DNA of 64,000 nt from Sphingopyxis macrogoltabida (lineage in GTDB: Bacteria > Pseudomonadota > Alphaproteobacteria > Sphingomonadales > Sphingomonadaceae), in contig QFPJ01000009.1 in the NCBI GenBank assembly GCA_003241685.1, forward strand, positions 1 to 64,000. Direction: 5' to 3'. A program made the position numbers and the translations under genes. Under the pieces are notes generated by a model, which worked only from the letters and a program-made list of their open reading frames with translations, made no database searches and was not told the origin of the DNA. This document shows positions 8,117-17,370 of this stretch, in pieces. How positions within the stretch are numbered: position 1 is the stretch's first letter; each line of letters starts with the position of its first letter.

Positions 8117-8883
8117 ATCTGCGCCGCTTTCAGATAGAGGGGTTCAAAGGCACCGTCCTGCCGCATTTCGACCCGCCCCTGCCGCGCCAGTTCAAGGACC
8201 GCGAGAAAGCTCGACGCGATCGCCGACCGGCGCAATGGACCGTCATAATCGGGCGGCAGGAAATCGGACAATTCGGCCCAGTCGAGCTTGACGCCCAGCA
8301 TCCGCTGCAAATGGGTCAGCGCGGCGTCGAGCGTCACGACCGGACGCCGCGCCACCATATGCACCACGGGTTCGGTCCGCGCCCGCACCTGTCCGTAAGC
8401 GGCGAGCAGATCGTACAGGCTGGCGTCCCAGCGCCGCCGCTTGACATCGTGCAGCCCTTCCGGGGCCGGGCGCAAAAAGACATCGCGGCCGACGCGGTCG
8501 CGCGCGAGCAGTCGCGCCGACGCCTCGCGCATTGCCGCCAGCCGCTGAAGCCGAAGGTGCAGGCGCAGCGCCAGCTCATCGGGCGAGGGCTCCTCCAGCG
8601 GGTCCTTGGGCAGCAGCAGTGCCGATTTCAGATACGCCAGCCACGCCGCCATCACCAGATAATCGGCCGCGACCTCCAGCTTCGCGCGCATTTCGGAAAT
8701 GAAGGTCAGATACTGCTCGACCAGTGCCAGGATCGAAATCTGGCGCAGATCGACTTTCTGGCTGCGCGCCAGCATCAGCAACAGATCGAGCGGCCCCTCC
8801 CAGCTTTCGAAACTGAGCTGAAGCGCTTCTTCGCCTTCGGCCGCGGCCGGCACGGGGGCATAGTCGAACGGCAGCTCGTCCAT
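8113..8883 (-). CDS. scpA: segregation and condensation protein A
   Basis: Kleisin subunit that bridges the SMC heads in the condensin complex. It has 256 residues. The diagnostic segment FESWEGPLDLLLMLARSQKVDL begins near residue 22, followed by ISILALVEQYLTFI and YLVMAAWLAYLKSALLLP. I took ATG 8883 (MDELPFDY) because it starts just past the nagZ stop; longer frames run into nagZ and have no family similarity. It is followed by scpB with an ATGA overlap. Confidence 0.95.
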   Translation of the reverse strand: MDELPFDYAPVPAAAEGEEALQLSFESWEGPLDLLLMLARSQKVDLRQISILALVEQYLTFISEMRAKLEVAADYLVMAAWLAYLKSALLLPKDPLEEPSPDELALRLHLRLQRLAAMREASARLLARDRVGRDVFLRPAPEGLHDVKRRRWDASLYDLLAAYGQVRARTEPVVHMVARRPVVTLDAALTHLQRMLGVKLDWAELSDFLPPDYDGPLRRSAIASSFLAVLELARQGRVEMRQDGAFEPLYLKAAQI

Positions 8884-8899
8884 CCCCGCGCCGCCGCCG

Positions 8900-9907
8900 T
8901 CAGGCCATGGCGAGCAGCGCGTCGCGCTGATCGACGAGTTGTTCGAAATGCCGCGCTTCCTGCGCGACGGCGATCCGGTCCATCGCGCCTTCCAGCCGCG
9001 CCCGCGAAACGGTGCTGATCGGGTCCAGCGCATTGGCGATGCCGATCATGTCGTCCATCCTGGCCCAGCAGTTGAGCGCGATGTCACAGCCGGCGGCGAT
9101 CGCATCCGCCGCGCGCGACGGCACGTCGCCCGACAGCGCCTTCATATCCAGATCGTCCGTCATCAACAGGCCGTGAAAGCCGACCTTCTGGCGGATGATG
9201 CGGTCGATGATCGTGGGCGACAATGTCGCCGGGCGATCGGGGTCCCACGCAGTGAATATGACGTGACAAGTCATCGCCATCGCCGCATCGCGCAACGCGG
9301 CGAAGGGCGCGAGATCGGTTTGCAGATCATGGTCGCTGGCGGTGACGGTCGGCAGTTCCTCGTGCGAATCGAGCATCGCGCGGCCGTGCCCCGGAATATG
9401 CTTGACGATGCCGACGACGCCGCCGTCCTGCAATCCCGACAGGATCGCGCGGCCCAGTGCCGCAACGCGCATCGGTTCGCTGCCCAGCGCGCGATCCCCG
9501 ATGACGTCGCTCGCGCCGGGTTGGCGCACGTCGAGCAGCGGCAGGCAGTCGACCGTGATGCCGACCTCCGACAGCATCGACGCCAGCGCCATCGCGTTCA
9601 GCCGCGCCGCCTCGATCGCGCTGGCGGGCGCGCGCTCATAAAGCTGGTCGAACGCCTCGCCGCTGGGGAAATCGGGCCATTCGGGCGCTTTCATCCGCGC
9701 GACGCGGCCGCCTTCCTGATCGATCAGGATCGGCAGGCCGGCGCGCCCGTCCAGCGCGCGCAGATCGTCGGTCAGCCGGCGGAGCTGTTCGCGATTGGCG
9801 ATGTTGCGGCCGAACAGGATGTAACCCGCCGGCTGGCTGTCGCGGAAGAACGCGCGTTCATCGTCGGTCAGGGTCAGACCGGACAGGCCAAAAATCGCTG
9901 GTATCAT
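8900..9907 (-). CDS. nagZ: beta-N-acetylhexosaminidase NagZ
   Basis: Glycoside hydrolase family 3 enzyme that removes N-acetylglucosamine from cytoplasmic anhydro-muropeptides during cell wall recycling. It has 335 residues, a single TIM-barrel domain. Key motifs are IDQEGGRVARM (about 65-75), KHIPGHGRAMLDSHEELP (catalytic His-Asp loop) and LLMTDDLDMKAL with the nucleophile Asp. The ATG at 9907 follows GGAGGA at nine bases. It lies between the SPOR-domain gene and scpA, an arrangement common in alphaproteobacteria. Confidence 0.95.
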   Translation of the reverse strand: MIPAIFGLSGLTLTDDERAFFRDSQPAGYILFGRNIANREQLRRLTDDLRALDGRAGLPILIDQEGGRVARMKAPEWPDFPSGEAFDQLYERAPASAIEAARLNAMALASMLSEVGITVDCLPLLDVRQPGASDVIGDRALGSEPMRVAALGRAILSGLQDGGVVGIVKHIPGHGRAMLDSHEELPTVTASDHDLQTDLAPFAALRDAAMAMTCHVIFTAWDPDRPATLSPTIIDRIIRQKVGFHGLLMTDDLDMKALSGDVPSRAADAIAAGCDIALNCWARMDDMIGIANALDPISTVSRARLEGAMDRIAVAQEARHFEQLVDQRDALLAMA

Positions 9908-10015
9908 CGTGCGTTGTCCTCCGACGGCTGGCGACCCCTCATCCGGCAACCAGGGGACGCATCATGCCACAGCGCGGTGGGCGCACCAACGATATCTGCG
10001 GCAGGATGGGGCGAA

Positions 10016-10786
10016 TCAGCGGACGACGACGCAATTTTCCCCTGCCACGCGCAATTTTCCGCATAGATTCGCAGCGTTGGCGGCCGACCCGGCCGCGACG
10101 CGCAGGCGATAGACGGTGCCGTCCCCGACCTTGGCAGGCGAAACCGCCCGGTTCAGGTCCGACAGATAGGCGAACCGTTTCGACAGATTGCCCCACGCCT
10201 TGGTGGCTGCCGCCTCGCTGCTGAAAGCGCCAAGCTGAATCCAGCCCGCTCCTGTCGCGGTGTCAGCAGCCGGTGCTTTCACCGCCGCCGTCGCCGGGGT
10301 CGTTGCGGGCGAGGCTTTGTCATCAACCTTCTTCGCGGCAATCTTTGCCGCCGCAGCCTTGTCGGCGGCCACCTTTTTGGCCGCCTTGGCCGCCGCTTCG
10401 CGCTCCTCGGGCGTCACCGCGGGCTCTTCGGGCATCCGCGTCGGGTCGACCCGGCCCGCCGGCTCGGCGCCTTCGCTGGCGGCGAAGCTCGCATCCCCCT
10501 CGCCGTCGAACGTCTTTGCCGCGTCGTTGACCGGCGCGACCTTATAATCGCCCTTGTCGGCCAGGATCAGCTCCCCCGGCGCACGCTTGCCGCCATTCTG
10601 CACCCACCACAGGCCGCCCAGCACCGCGCCGATCAGCAGCAGACCGCCCAGCACCATAACCAGCAGGCGGACCGGCGACACCTCGCCGTCGTCCTCGAAA
10701 TGATCGGCGGCCTCCAGCCAGGGCAGCCGATCCTCGTCCTCCAGGCCCAGTCCGTCGTTCTGATCCGCCTTGGGTTCGTCGGCCAT
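10016..10786 (-). CDS. SPOR domain-containing membrane protein
   Basis: A 256-residue inner-membrane protein that probably binds denuded septal peptidoglycan. One membrane helix (about 37-56, VRLLVMVLGGLLLIGAVLGG) follows an acidic cytoplasmic N-terminus. A long Ala/Lys-rich periplasmic linker (about 130-170) leads to a C-terminal SPOR domain (about 180-255) with WIQLGAFSSEAAATKAW. The ATG at 10786 overlaps the argS stop as TGATG, and the GAGGAG that serves it lies within the end of argS. About 108 bases separate it from nagZ. Confidence 0.9.
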   Translation of the reverse strand: MADEPKADQNDGLGLEDEDRLPWLEAADHFEDDGEVSPVRLLVMVLGGLLLIGAVLGGLWWVQNGGKRAPGELILADKGDYKVAPVNDAAKTFDGEGDASFAASEGAEPAGRVDPTRMPEEPAVTPEEREAAAKAAKKVAADKAAAAKIAAKKVDDKASPATTPATAAVKAPAADTATGAGWIQLGAFSSEAAATKAWGNLSKRFAYLSDLNRAVSPAKVGDGTVYRLRVAAGSAANAANLCGKLRVAGENCVVVR

Positions 10787-12513
10787 CAATGCATCTCCTC
10801 GAGCGCCTCGACCCCCATCAGGTGCAGCCCGTTGCGGATTATCTGCCCGATTCCGTCTGCCAAATAAAGCCGGGTCGCAGTCAATTCGGGATCATTTGCC
10901 AAAATGACACGGGCGTCGGGGTTATCGTTGCCGAGATTCCACCAGGCGTGAAAGGCCGCGGCGACATCGCCCAGATAGAAGGCGATCCGATGCGGCTCGC
11001 GTGCCGAGGCGGCCGCCTCGACGGTCCGGGGGAATTGCGCGAGCAGCTTGACCAGCGTCAGTTCCTGGTCGTTCAGCCGCGCCGGATCGGGTTCGGCCGC
11101 CGCAACGGCGGCATCGGCCAGCTTGCGCTTCAACGACGCGATCCGTGCATGGGCATATTGGACGTAAAAGACCGGATTGTCGCGCGACGCCTCGACGACC
11201 TTGGCGAAGTCGAAGTCCATCTGTGCGTCGGCCTTGCGCGTCAGCATGGTGAAACGCACCGCGTCCTTGCCCACTTCGTCGACAATGTCGGCCAGCGTCA
11301 CGAAATTCCCCGCGCGCTTCGACATCTTGAACGGCTCGCCATTTTTCAGCAGCCGGACCATCTGCACCAGCTTGACGTCGAAACGGGTCTTGTCGCCGGT
11401 CAGGGCCGCCACGGCCGCCTTGATGCGCTTGACCGTGCCGGCGTGATCGGCGCCCCATATATCGATCAGTTCGTCGGCGTCCTGCGCCTTCTGGTAATGA
11501 TAGGCGAGATCGGCGCCGAAATAGGTCCAGCTTCCGTCCGATTTCCTGATCGGCCGATCCTGATCGTCGCCGAAGCGGGTCGACCGGAACAGCGGCAGTT
11601 CCACGGGCTCCCAATCCTCGGGCGTTTCGCCCTTCGGTGCCTCGAGCCGGCCGTCATAGACCAGATCATGGTCGCGCAGCCATTTCTCCGCCGCCGCCGG
11701 CTTGCCCGCCGCCTGCAACGCCGCTTCGGACGAGAAGAGGTCGTGATGGATGCCCAGCTTGGCCAGGTCGGCGCGGATCATGTCCATCATCGCCGCAACC
11801 GCGACGGCGCGGAACGTCGCGAGCCAGTCGGCTTCGGGCGCGCCGACATAGCGATCGCCATATTCGGCCGCGAGCTTTTCGCCCACCGGCTTCAGATAGT
11901 CGCCGGGGTACAGCCCCTCCGGAATCGCGCCGATATCCTCGCTCAGCGCCTCGCGGTAGCGCAGGTGCGCCGACCGGGCGAGCACATCGACCTGTGCGCC
12001 CGCGTCATTGACATAATATTCGCGGATGACCGTGTTTCCGGCATATTCGAGCAGCGCGGCGAGCGCGTCCCCGACGACGGCGCCCCGGCAATGGCCGACG
12101 TGCATCGGGCCGGTCGGATTGGCGGACACATATTCGACATTGACCCGGCGCCCCTGCCCCATGGCCGAGCGGCCGTAATCGCCCGCATCGGCGTGGATCA
12201 GCGCCAGTTCATCGCGCCAGCTCCGGTCGGACAGGCGCAGGTTGATGAAGCCGGGTCCGGCGACGCTTCCTTCCGTCACCTCGTCGATTGCGGCCAGTTC
12301 GGCGACCAGCATGTCGGCCAGCGCGCGCGGGTTCATGCCCGCCGGCTTGGCGAGCACCATCGCCGCATTGGTCGCGATGTCGCCGTGCGCCGGATCGCGC
12401 GGCGGTTCGACGCTGATCGCGCCGCGATCGAGGCCCGCGGGCAACGCCTGCCGGGCAACAAGCGCATCGAGCGCGGTATTGATATGATCGGAAAAACGGC
12501 TGAACAGGGTCAC
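10786..12513 (-). CDS. argS: arginyl-tRNA synthetase
   Basis: Charges tRNA-Arg with arginine. Class I synthetase of 575 residues, normal length. The N-terminal additional domain (about 1-110) is followed by the catalytic core with HVGHCRGAVVGDALA (HIGH-type motif) and KMSKRAGN (KMSK motif), then the DALR anticodon domain ending in MGVEALEEMH. The GTG at 12513 (VTLFSRFSDHI) fits homologue N-termini; an ATG 20 codons upstream would add an unconserved stretch. The tRNA-Arg(ACG) gene at 46473-46549 is one of its substrates. Confidence 0.95.
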   Translation of the reverse strand: MTLFSRFSDHINTALDALVARQALPAGLDRGAISVEPPRDPAHGDIATNAAMVLAKPAGMNPRALADMLVAELAAIDEVTEGSVAGPGFINLRLSDRSWRDELALIHADAGDYGRSAMGQGRRVNVEYVSANPTGPMHVGHCRGAVVGDALAALLEYAGNTVIREYYVNDAGAQVDVLARSAHLRYREALSEDIGAIPEGLYPGDYLKPVGEKLAAEYGDRYVGAPEADWLATFRAVAVAAMMDMIRADLAKLGIHHDLFSSEAALQAAGKPAAAEKWLRDHDLVYDGRLEAPKGETPEDWEPVELPLFRSTRFGDDQDRPIRKSDGSWTYFGADLAYHYQKAQDADELIDIWGADHAGTVKRIKAAVAALTGDKTRFDVKLVQMVRLLKNGEPFKMSKRAGNFVTLADIVDEVGKDAVRFTMLTRKADAQMDFDFAKVVEASRDNPVFYVQYAHARIASLKRKLADAAVAAAEPDPARLNDQELTLVKLLAQFPRTVEAAASAREPHRIAFYLGDVAAAFHAWWNLGNDNPDARVILANDPELTATRLYLADGIGQIIRNGLHLMGVEALEEMH

Positions 12514-12576
12514 GGCACAGGCCTTGTCTTCGATTAAGGGGATTGGCGCGCGCCCTACAGCAGCTTGGGCCACGCG

Positions 12577-12620
12577 AAAAGCCCCGCGTCACCGCGTCCC
12601 GACAGGATGCAGCGCGGGGC
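12577..12620 (-). terminator. terminator candidate after the 223-residue lipoprotein
   Basis: Arms GCCCCGCG and CGCGGGGC (12581-12588 and 12613-12620) enclose a 24-base loop and are followed on the minus strand by TTTT. It lies between the lipoprotein gene and argS, so argS probably has its own promoter. Confidence 0.45.
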
Positions 12621-12657
12621 AGCCGGAGCGGACGGCGAAGCAACGCCGCCGCGACGC

Positions 12658-13329
12658 TTATCGTCGCACGTTATATTCGAGCTGATCCTGCGTGAGCTGG
12701 AAACCGACCAGCAGTTCGAAGCTGGCCCGCTGAACCGCGGCGCGCACTTCGGGGATGCTGAGCGGGTCGATCGCGGCATCCTGATCGCCCGCGCGGCGGC
12801 GGCGCGTGATGCGTTCCTGAATATCGGCGGGCAGGGTCGCCGCGGCCCGATCGACATAGGCGGAGGCCTGCGCCCGGCCGGTGCCGCGCGTCTGACCTTC
12901 GGGGAAGCTGACCGTTACCTGGCCGATCCGCTTCGCGACCACCGCCGTCCCGCCCTGAACGACCGTCGAGAAATAGGGGATGCTGACCTGGCGCGCGGGG
13001 CCCGCATCGCGGCGGGTCGCGACCACGTCGAAGCTGGCGAGTTGATAAACCTTGTCGCCCTCTTCATTGCATTGCGGCGTCAGGTTGGTGATCGACGCGA
13101 CAATATCGATCGCCGATGCGTCGCGGCTCGTCGCCGGGTCGAACAGGGTGACATCGCCGGTGTAGAGCGGCACCGCCAGCGCCGGACAGGTGCTGCGCGT
13201 CGCGGTGATGCCGACGCCCGACGACACGTCGATGTCATTGTCCTTGGCACATCCGGCCACCGTCGCCACGGCCATCGCCCCGCCCAGGAGCACCAGGAAC
13301 TTGCGGGACGGGAACGAAATGGACTTCAT
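12658..13329 (-). CDS. hypothetical lipoprotein
   Basis: A 223-residue exported lipoprotein. Residues 1-26 are a lipoprotein signal ending in ATVAGC, so Cys27 should be lipidated. The mature part shows Ig-like beta-strand character (DIVASITNLTPQC, YQLASFDVVATRR, QVSIPYFSTVVQGG) and then a C-terminal helical part of about 50 residues with many Arg and Gln. I recognise no named family; similar proteins appear to be conserved beside ispH in sphingomonads, but this is from memory. The start is the ATG after a weak GGAAAG. It is divergent from ispH. Confidence 0.75.
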   Translation of the reverse strand: MKSISFPSRKFLVLLGGAMAVATVAGCAKDNDIDVSSGVGITATRSTCPALAVPLYTGDVTLFDPATSRDASAIDIVASITNLTPQCNEEGDKVYQLASFDVVATRRDAGPARQVSIPYFSTVVQGGTAVVAKRIGQVTVSFPEGQTRGTGRAQASAYVDRAAATLPADIQERITRRRRAGDQDAAIDPLSIPEVRAAVQRASFELLVGFQLTQDQLEYNVRR

Positions 13330-13467
13330 GATGGTCGGGCTTTCCAGTTGGCGGGGACAGGATGACGCCCCTTCATGCGCGCCGCTTCTTATCGGCGCGA
13401 TGAACGCGGCGCAACGGGGACGAAGCCGCTTTACCCCGTGGGGCGGGCGGGCTAGAGCCCGCGCAGC

Positions 13468-14454
13468 ATGAACGCTCCGGTCAAAACAAGCCGCGCCGAA
13501 CGCGACGATACCGCCGAACTCAAGGTTTTGGTGGCCGCTCCGCGTGGCTTTTGCGCCGGCGTGGACCGGGCGATCCGCATCGTCGAACTGGCGATCGAGC
13601 GTTTCGGGCCGCCCGTCTATGTCCGGCACGAGATCGTCCACAACCGCTATGTCGTGGACTCGCTGAAGGCTCAGGGCGCGATATTCGTCGAATCGCTCGA
13701 CCAGGTGCCCGACGACGTGCCCGTCGTGTTCAGCGCGCATGGCGTGCCCAAGGCCGTGCCGGCAAAGGCCGAGGCGCGCGGGCTCGATTATATCGACGCA
13801 ACCTGTCCGCTGGTGTCGAAAGTACATCGCCAGGCCGAACGCGCGCACGAAGCGGGGCGCCACATCATCTTCATCGGCCATGCCGGGCATCCGGAGGTGA
13901 TCGGCACGCTGGGACAATTGCCCGGCGGCGCGATGACGCTGGTCGAATCGGTCGACGATGTCGCGGCGCTGGCGCCCGCCGACCCTGACAAGCTCGCCTT
14001 CCTGACCCAGACGACGCTTTCCGTCGACGACACGCACGACATCGTCGCGGCGCTTCAGCACCGTTTTCCCTCGATCGCGGGGCCGCGCGGGGAAGATATC
14101 TGTTACGCCACGTCGAACCGGCAACAGGCGGTGAAAGCAATCGCCGGGCAGTGCGACCACGTGATCGTCATCGGCGCGCCGAACAGTTCGAACAGCCTGC
14201 GGCTGGTGGAGGTCGCCGAGCGGCTGGGCACGCCCGCGCATCTGGTTCAGCGCGGCACCGACGTCGATCCCGCGTGGCTGGACGGCATCGCGACGCTCGG
14301 CATCACCGCAGGGGCAAGCGCGCCCGAAAAACTCGTGCGCGAAGTGATCGATGCGATTGCCGCGTATCGCCGGATCGTCGAGGATGTCGTCGTCACGGCC
14401 GAAGAGAATATGGTCTTCAAGCTGCCGCGCGGGCTGGAACCGAAACCCGACTGA
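13468..14454 (+). CDS. ispH: 4-hydroxy-3-methylbut-2-enyl diphosphate reductase
   Basis: Last enzyme of the MEP isoprenoid pathway; an iron-sulfur enzyme that makes isopentenyl and dimethylallyl diphosphate. It has 328 residues. The three cluster cysteines are in GFCAGVDRAI, DATCPLVSKVH and the SSNS-containing third lobe region; HEIVHN, FSAHGV and CYATSNRQ are further family motifs. It overlaps thrB by one base (TGATG). No good Shine-Dalgarno is seen before the ATG at 13468. The gene starts the ispH-thrB-rnhA operon. Confidence 0.96.
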   Translation: MNAPVKTSRAERDDTAELKVLVAAPRGFCAGVDRAIRIVELAIERFGPPVYVRHEIVHNRYVVDSLKAQGAIFVESLDQVPDDVPVVFSAHGVPKAVPAKAEARGLDYIDATCPLVSKVHRQAERAHEAGRHIIFIGHAGHPEVIGTLGQLPGGAMTLVESVDDVAALAPADPDKLAFLTQTTLSVDDTHDIVAALQHRFPSIAGPRGEDICYATSNRQQAVKAIAGQCDHVIVIGAPNSSNSLRLVEVAERLGTPAHLVQRGTDVDPAWLDGIATLGITAGASAPEKLVREVIDAIAAYRRIVEDVVVTAEENMVFKLPRGLEPKPD

Positions 14455-15416
14455 TGGCCGTCTACACGCACGTCGACCCCGACGATCTGGCCGCGCTGGT
14501 CGCCCAATATGACATCGGCACGGTCCGGTCGTGCAAGGGCATCGCCGAAGGCGTCGAAAACAGCAACTTCCTGCTCGAAACCAGCGGCGGCCGGTTCATC
14601 CTGACGCTGTATGAAAAGCGCGTCAGCGAGGGGGACCTGCCTTTCTTCGTCGACCTGCTCGACCATCTGGCGGCGCGCGACTGCCCGGTGCCGGCGATGA
14701 TCCGCGACCGCGACGGCCGCGCCGTTCAGCGCATTGCCGATCGCGCGGCGTGCATCATCCAGTTCCTGCCGGGCATATCGCTGACCCGGCCATCGACGGC
14801 GCAATGCGAAGCCGCGGGGGCCGCGCTGGGGTCGCTGCACCGGGCGGTCGCCGATTTCGCGGGCGCCCGCGACAACAGCATGGGGCATCGCCACTGGCGC
14901 GGCGTCGCGGCGGCAGCGGGGGATCTCGATGCCGTGATCCCCGGCCTGCAGGCGATCGTCGATGACGAATTGGCTTTTCTGGACGCGCATTGGCCGACCG
15001 ACCTGCCCGCGCACGTCGTCCACGCCGACCTGTTCCCGGACAATGTCCTGATGCTGGGCGACCGGGTGACCGGACTGATCGACTTCTACTTCGCAGCCAG
15101 CGATTATCGCGCCTATGACATCGCCGTCACCCATGCGTCCTGGACCTTCTCGGCCGATGGCACCCAGTGCGACGCCGCGCGCGCGGCGGCTTTGATGCGC
15201 GGCTATGCGCGCGCGGTGGCGCTGTCCGATGCGGAGCGGTCCGCGCTGCCGCTGCTGGCGCGCGGGGCCTCGCTCCGTTTCCTGCTGACGCGCGCGCACG
15301 ACTGGATCCACACGCCCGCCGACGCGCTGGTGACGCGCAAGGACCCGGCGCCGTTTCTCGCGCGCCTGCGGCGCTATCAGGCCGCCGACGCCGCCGATCT
15401 TTTCGCCGCGGCATGA
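14454..15416 (+). CDS. thrB: homoserine kinase, aminoglycoside phosphotransferase-like type
   Basis: Phosphorylates homoserine for threonine synthesis. This is the type II homoserine kinase of alphaproteobacteria and pseudomonads, with an APH/choline kinase fold, not the GHMP type. It has 320 residues. Signs are GIAEGVENSNFLLET with the nucleotide loop, the catalytic VVHADLFPDNVL and the metal-binding LIDFYFA. The ATG lies in the TGATG overlap with ispH and the stop overlaps rnhA by four bases, so the three genes are probably translated in a coupled way. Confidence 0.95.
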   Translation: MAVYTHVDPDDLAALVAQYDIGTVRSCKGIAEGVENSNFLLETSGGRFILTLYEKRVSEGDLPFFVDLLDHLAARDCPVPAMIRDRDGRAVQRIADRAACIIQFLPGISLTRPSTAQCEAAGAALGSLHRAVADFAGARDNSMGHRHWRGVAAAAGDLDAVIPGLQAIVDDELAFLDAHWPTDLPAHVVHADLFPDNVLMLGDRVTGLIDFYFAASDYRAYDIAVTHASWTFSADGTQCDAARAAALMRGYARAVALSDAERSALPLLARGASLRFLLTRAHDWIHTPADALVTRKDPAPFLARLRRYQAADAADLFAAA

Positions 15417-15868
15417 GCGCCGGCGGCCGGACCGTCGTCGTCGCGACCGACGGCGCCTGCAAGGGCAATCCGGGGCCGGGCGGCTGGGGCGCGGTGCTGC
15501 GCTGGGGCGACGTGGTCAAGACGCTGTCCGGCGGCGAGGCCGATACCACCAACAATCGCATGGAACTGATGGCCGCGATCGAGGCGCTGGCGGCGCTGAA
15601 GCGGCCGTGCAACGTCGAATTGTCGACAGACAGCGTCTATGTTCGCGACGGCATCACCAAATGGGTCCATGGGTGGCAGCGCAACGGCTGGAAAACCGCC
15701 GCGAAAAAGCCGGTCGCCAATGCCGACCTGTGGCAGCGGCTGGTGAAGGAGGCCGCCCGGCATCAGGTCGAATGGCTGTGGGTCAAGGGCCATGCCGGGC
15801 ATGGCGACAATGAAATGGCCGACAAGCTGGCCAGCGACGCCGCAATCGCGATCGCGCGCCGGGCATAG
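15413..15868 (+). CDS. rnhA: ribonuclease HI
   Basis: Cuts the RNA strand of RNA-DNA hybrids, such as primers and R-loops. It has 151 residues, the standard single domain. All catalytic acids are in place: DGACKGNPGPGGWG (first Asp), NNRMELMAAIEAL (Glu), STDSVYV (Asp) and HGDNEMAD (final Asp), with the WVKGHAGH histidine. The ATG overlaps the thrB stop (ATGA). A hairpin follows directly. Confidence 0.97.
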   Translation: MSAGGRTVVVATDGACKGNPGPGGWGAVLRWGDVVKTLSGGEADTTNNRMELMAAIEALAALKRPCNVELSTDSVYVRDGITKWVHGWQRNGWKTAAKKPVANADLWQRLVKEAARHQVEWLWVKGHAGHGDNEMADKLASDAAIAIARRA

Positions 15869-15893
15869 CGCGGGCGCCGCAAAACGCCCGCGC
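15868..15893. terminator. hairpin between convergent rnhA and the YegP-like gene
   Basis: GCGCGGGCG and CGCCCGCGC form a 9-bp perfect stem with an 8-base loop. It has no U-tract but is placed to end transcription from both sides. Confidence 0.5.
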
Positions 15894-15901
15894 CCTTCCC
15901 C

Positions 15902-16078
15902 TTATTCGGCTTCGCGCGTTTCGGCGCCGGGACCGTTTTTCTTGATCGATTCGATGGCGTTCTTCGCCGACGCCTTGCTGGTGTAGCCTTCGGTCCAAAA
16001 GATGGTTTCGCTGTTATATTTGAAATAGGCGACGAATTCGCCGCCCTTGTTCTTCTTGATCTCGAAATAATGCGCCAT
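15902..16078 (-). CDS. YegP-like DUF1508 protein
   Basis: A 58-residue protein with one DUF1508 (YegP) repeat: FEIKKNKGGEFVAYFKYNSE and GYTSKASAKNAIESIKKN. The family has an alpha/beta fold and no firm function. E. coli YegP has two repeats; this is the single-repeat form. ATG 16078 follows GGAGAA. It is convergent with rnhA and near the oxidoreductase gene on the same strand. Confidence 0.9.
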   Translation of the reverse strand: MAHYFEIKKNKGGEFVAYFKYNSETIFWTEGYTSKASAKNAIESIKKNGPGAETREAE

Positions 16079-16154
16079 CGGACATTCTCCACTAAGCAAG
16101 CCGCCGGTCCTTGCGGCTGATCCATGTTAGCCTGACCGATGCGCGAAGCAAGGT

Positions 16155-17282
16155 TCAGGAAAAGCGGCCGGGCGCGAAAGGCGACGGATCGATGGCGCCG
16201 ATCGGCCCCGCCGGCGGCGGCGCCCCAAGCTGCGCCGCGAGCAACGCGGCGATCGCCGGCGACGTCTGGATGCCGAACCCGCCCTGCCCCGCGCACCATA
16301 TGAAGCCGGGTTGCGCGGGGTCGGCGCCGAACACGGGCAGGCGGTCGGGCGCGAAGCTTCTGAGCCCCGCCCATTTGCGTTCGGCCGCCGCGATCGGCCA
16401 GTCCACCAGCGACTGCAGCCGGTCGATCGCCAGCGCGACATCCTGTTCCTCCGGCGCCGCATCGCACGGGTCCGACGGCGTTTCGTCGTGTGGGGTCAGC
16501 CACACGCGCCCGACGCTTTCCCCCTTCACATAGAAATCGCCGCCGACATGGACCACCAGCGGCAATTCGGCCGGAACCGGCACGTCGAGCCGGACCTGAA
16601 TCATGGTGCGGCGATAGGGCTGGATGTTCAACGGCGCCGCGCCGCACAGCGCCGCAACCCGGTCCGCCCACGCCCCGGCGGCATTGACGATCAACGCCGC
16701 TTCGATGTCCTGCCCCGCGACCCGCACCCGCCACCGGCCGCCGGTCCAGCGCGCGCTTTCCAGCCTTGCGCGGGTCACGATCGACGCCCCGCCACGCCGC
16801 GCCGCGCGCAGATAGGCGGCGTGCAGGCCCGCCACGTCGATATCGCGGCACGCCGGTTCATACGCGCCCTCGGTCCATTCGGGCCGCACACCGGGAACCA
16901 GCGCCGCCACTTCGGCGCGGTGTCGGCGCGTCACATCGACGCCCTGCGCCGCGAATTGCGCGGTGAAGGCATCGACCGCCGCCGCCTCGCTGGTCCGCCC
17001 GATCGCCAGCGCCCCGCGAGGCGACAGAAAGCCATGGTCCGAAAAATCGGCCGGCGGGTCCGCCAGCATCGCAAACGAGGCCGCCGACAGCGGCTGCACC
17101 CCCGCGCCGCCATAGCTTTCGTGCCAGAACGCCGCCGAGCGTCCCGTCGCATGATAGCCCGGCGCCTCCTCGCCTTCGATCACCAGCACGGTCCGATGGG
17201 GCGCCAGCATCGCGGCTAGGCTGGCACCGGCGATTCCGGCACCGACGATCAGGACGTCGGTCTGTGACGGGACGGATGTCAT
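16155..17282 (-). CDS. FAD-dependent amino acid oxidase/dehydrogenase (DAO family)
   Basis: A flavoprotein of the DAO family (D-amino acid oxidase, glycine oxidase, sarcosine oxidase). It has 375 residues. The FAD dinucleotide fold starts near residue 9 (VLIVGAGIAGASLAAML); GYHATGRSAAFWHESYGG, LIVNAAGAWADRVA and a C-terminal WCAGQGGFGIQTSPA follow the family. Substrate cannot be told from sequence; D-amino or cyclic imino acids are plausible. ATG 17282 is preferred; ATG 17294 would add four residues. It is divergent from the pilus operon. Confidence 0.85.
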   Translation of the reverse strand: MTSVPSQTDVLIVGAGIAGASLAAMLAPHRTVLVIEGEEAPGYHATGRSAAFWHESYGGAGVQPLSAASFAMLADPPADFSDHGFLSPRGALAIGRTSEAAAVDAFTAQFAAQGVDVTRRHRAEVAALVPGVRPEWTEGAYEPACRDIDVAGLHAAYLRAARRGGASIVTRARLESARWTGGRWRVRVAGQDIEAALIVNAAGAWADRVAALCGAAPLNIQPYRRTMIQVRLDVPVPAELPLVVHVGGDFYVKGESVGRVWLTPHDETPSDPCDAAPEEQDVALAIDRLQSLVDWPIAAAERKWAGLRSFAPDRLPVFGADPAQPGFIWCAGQGGFGIQTSPAIAALLAAQLGAPPPAGPIGAIDPSPFAPGRFS

Positions 17283-17370
17283 GTGCCGCCGCATATCGGC
17301 TGGCGCATGGAATGCAAGCCGGGGGAACGTGGTTACGCTTTGGTAAGCCATAATCTCTAGGGACGCACCG

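Noticed and set aside
12658..14241. One 527-codon leftward gene covering the lipoprotein and the ispH region
   Set aside because: Only the last 223 codons have a signal peptide and protein-like character; the upstream part is antisense to ispH.
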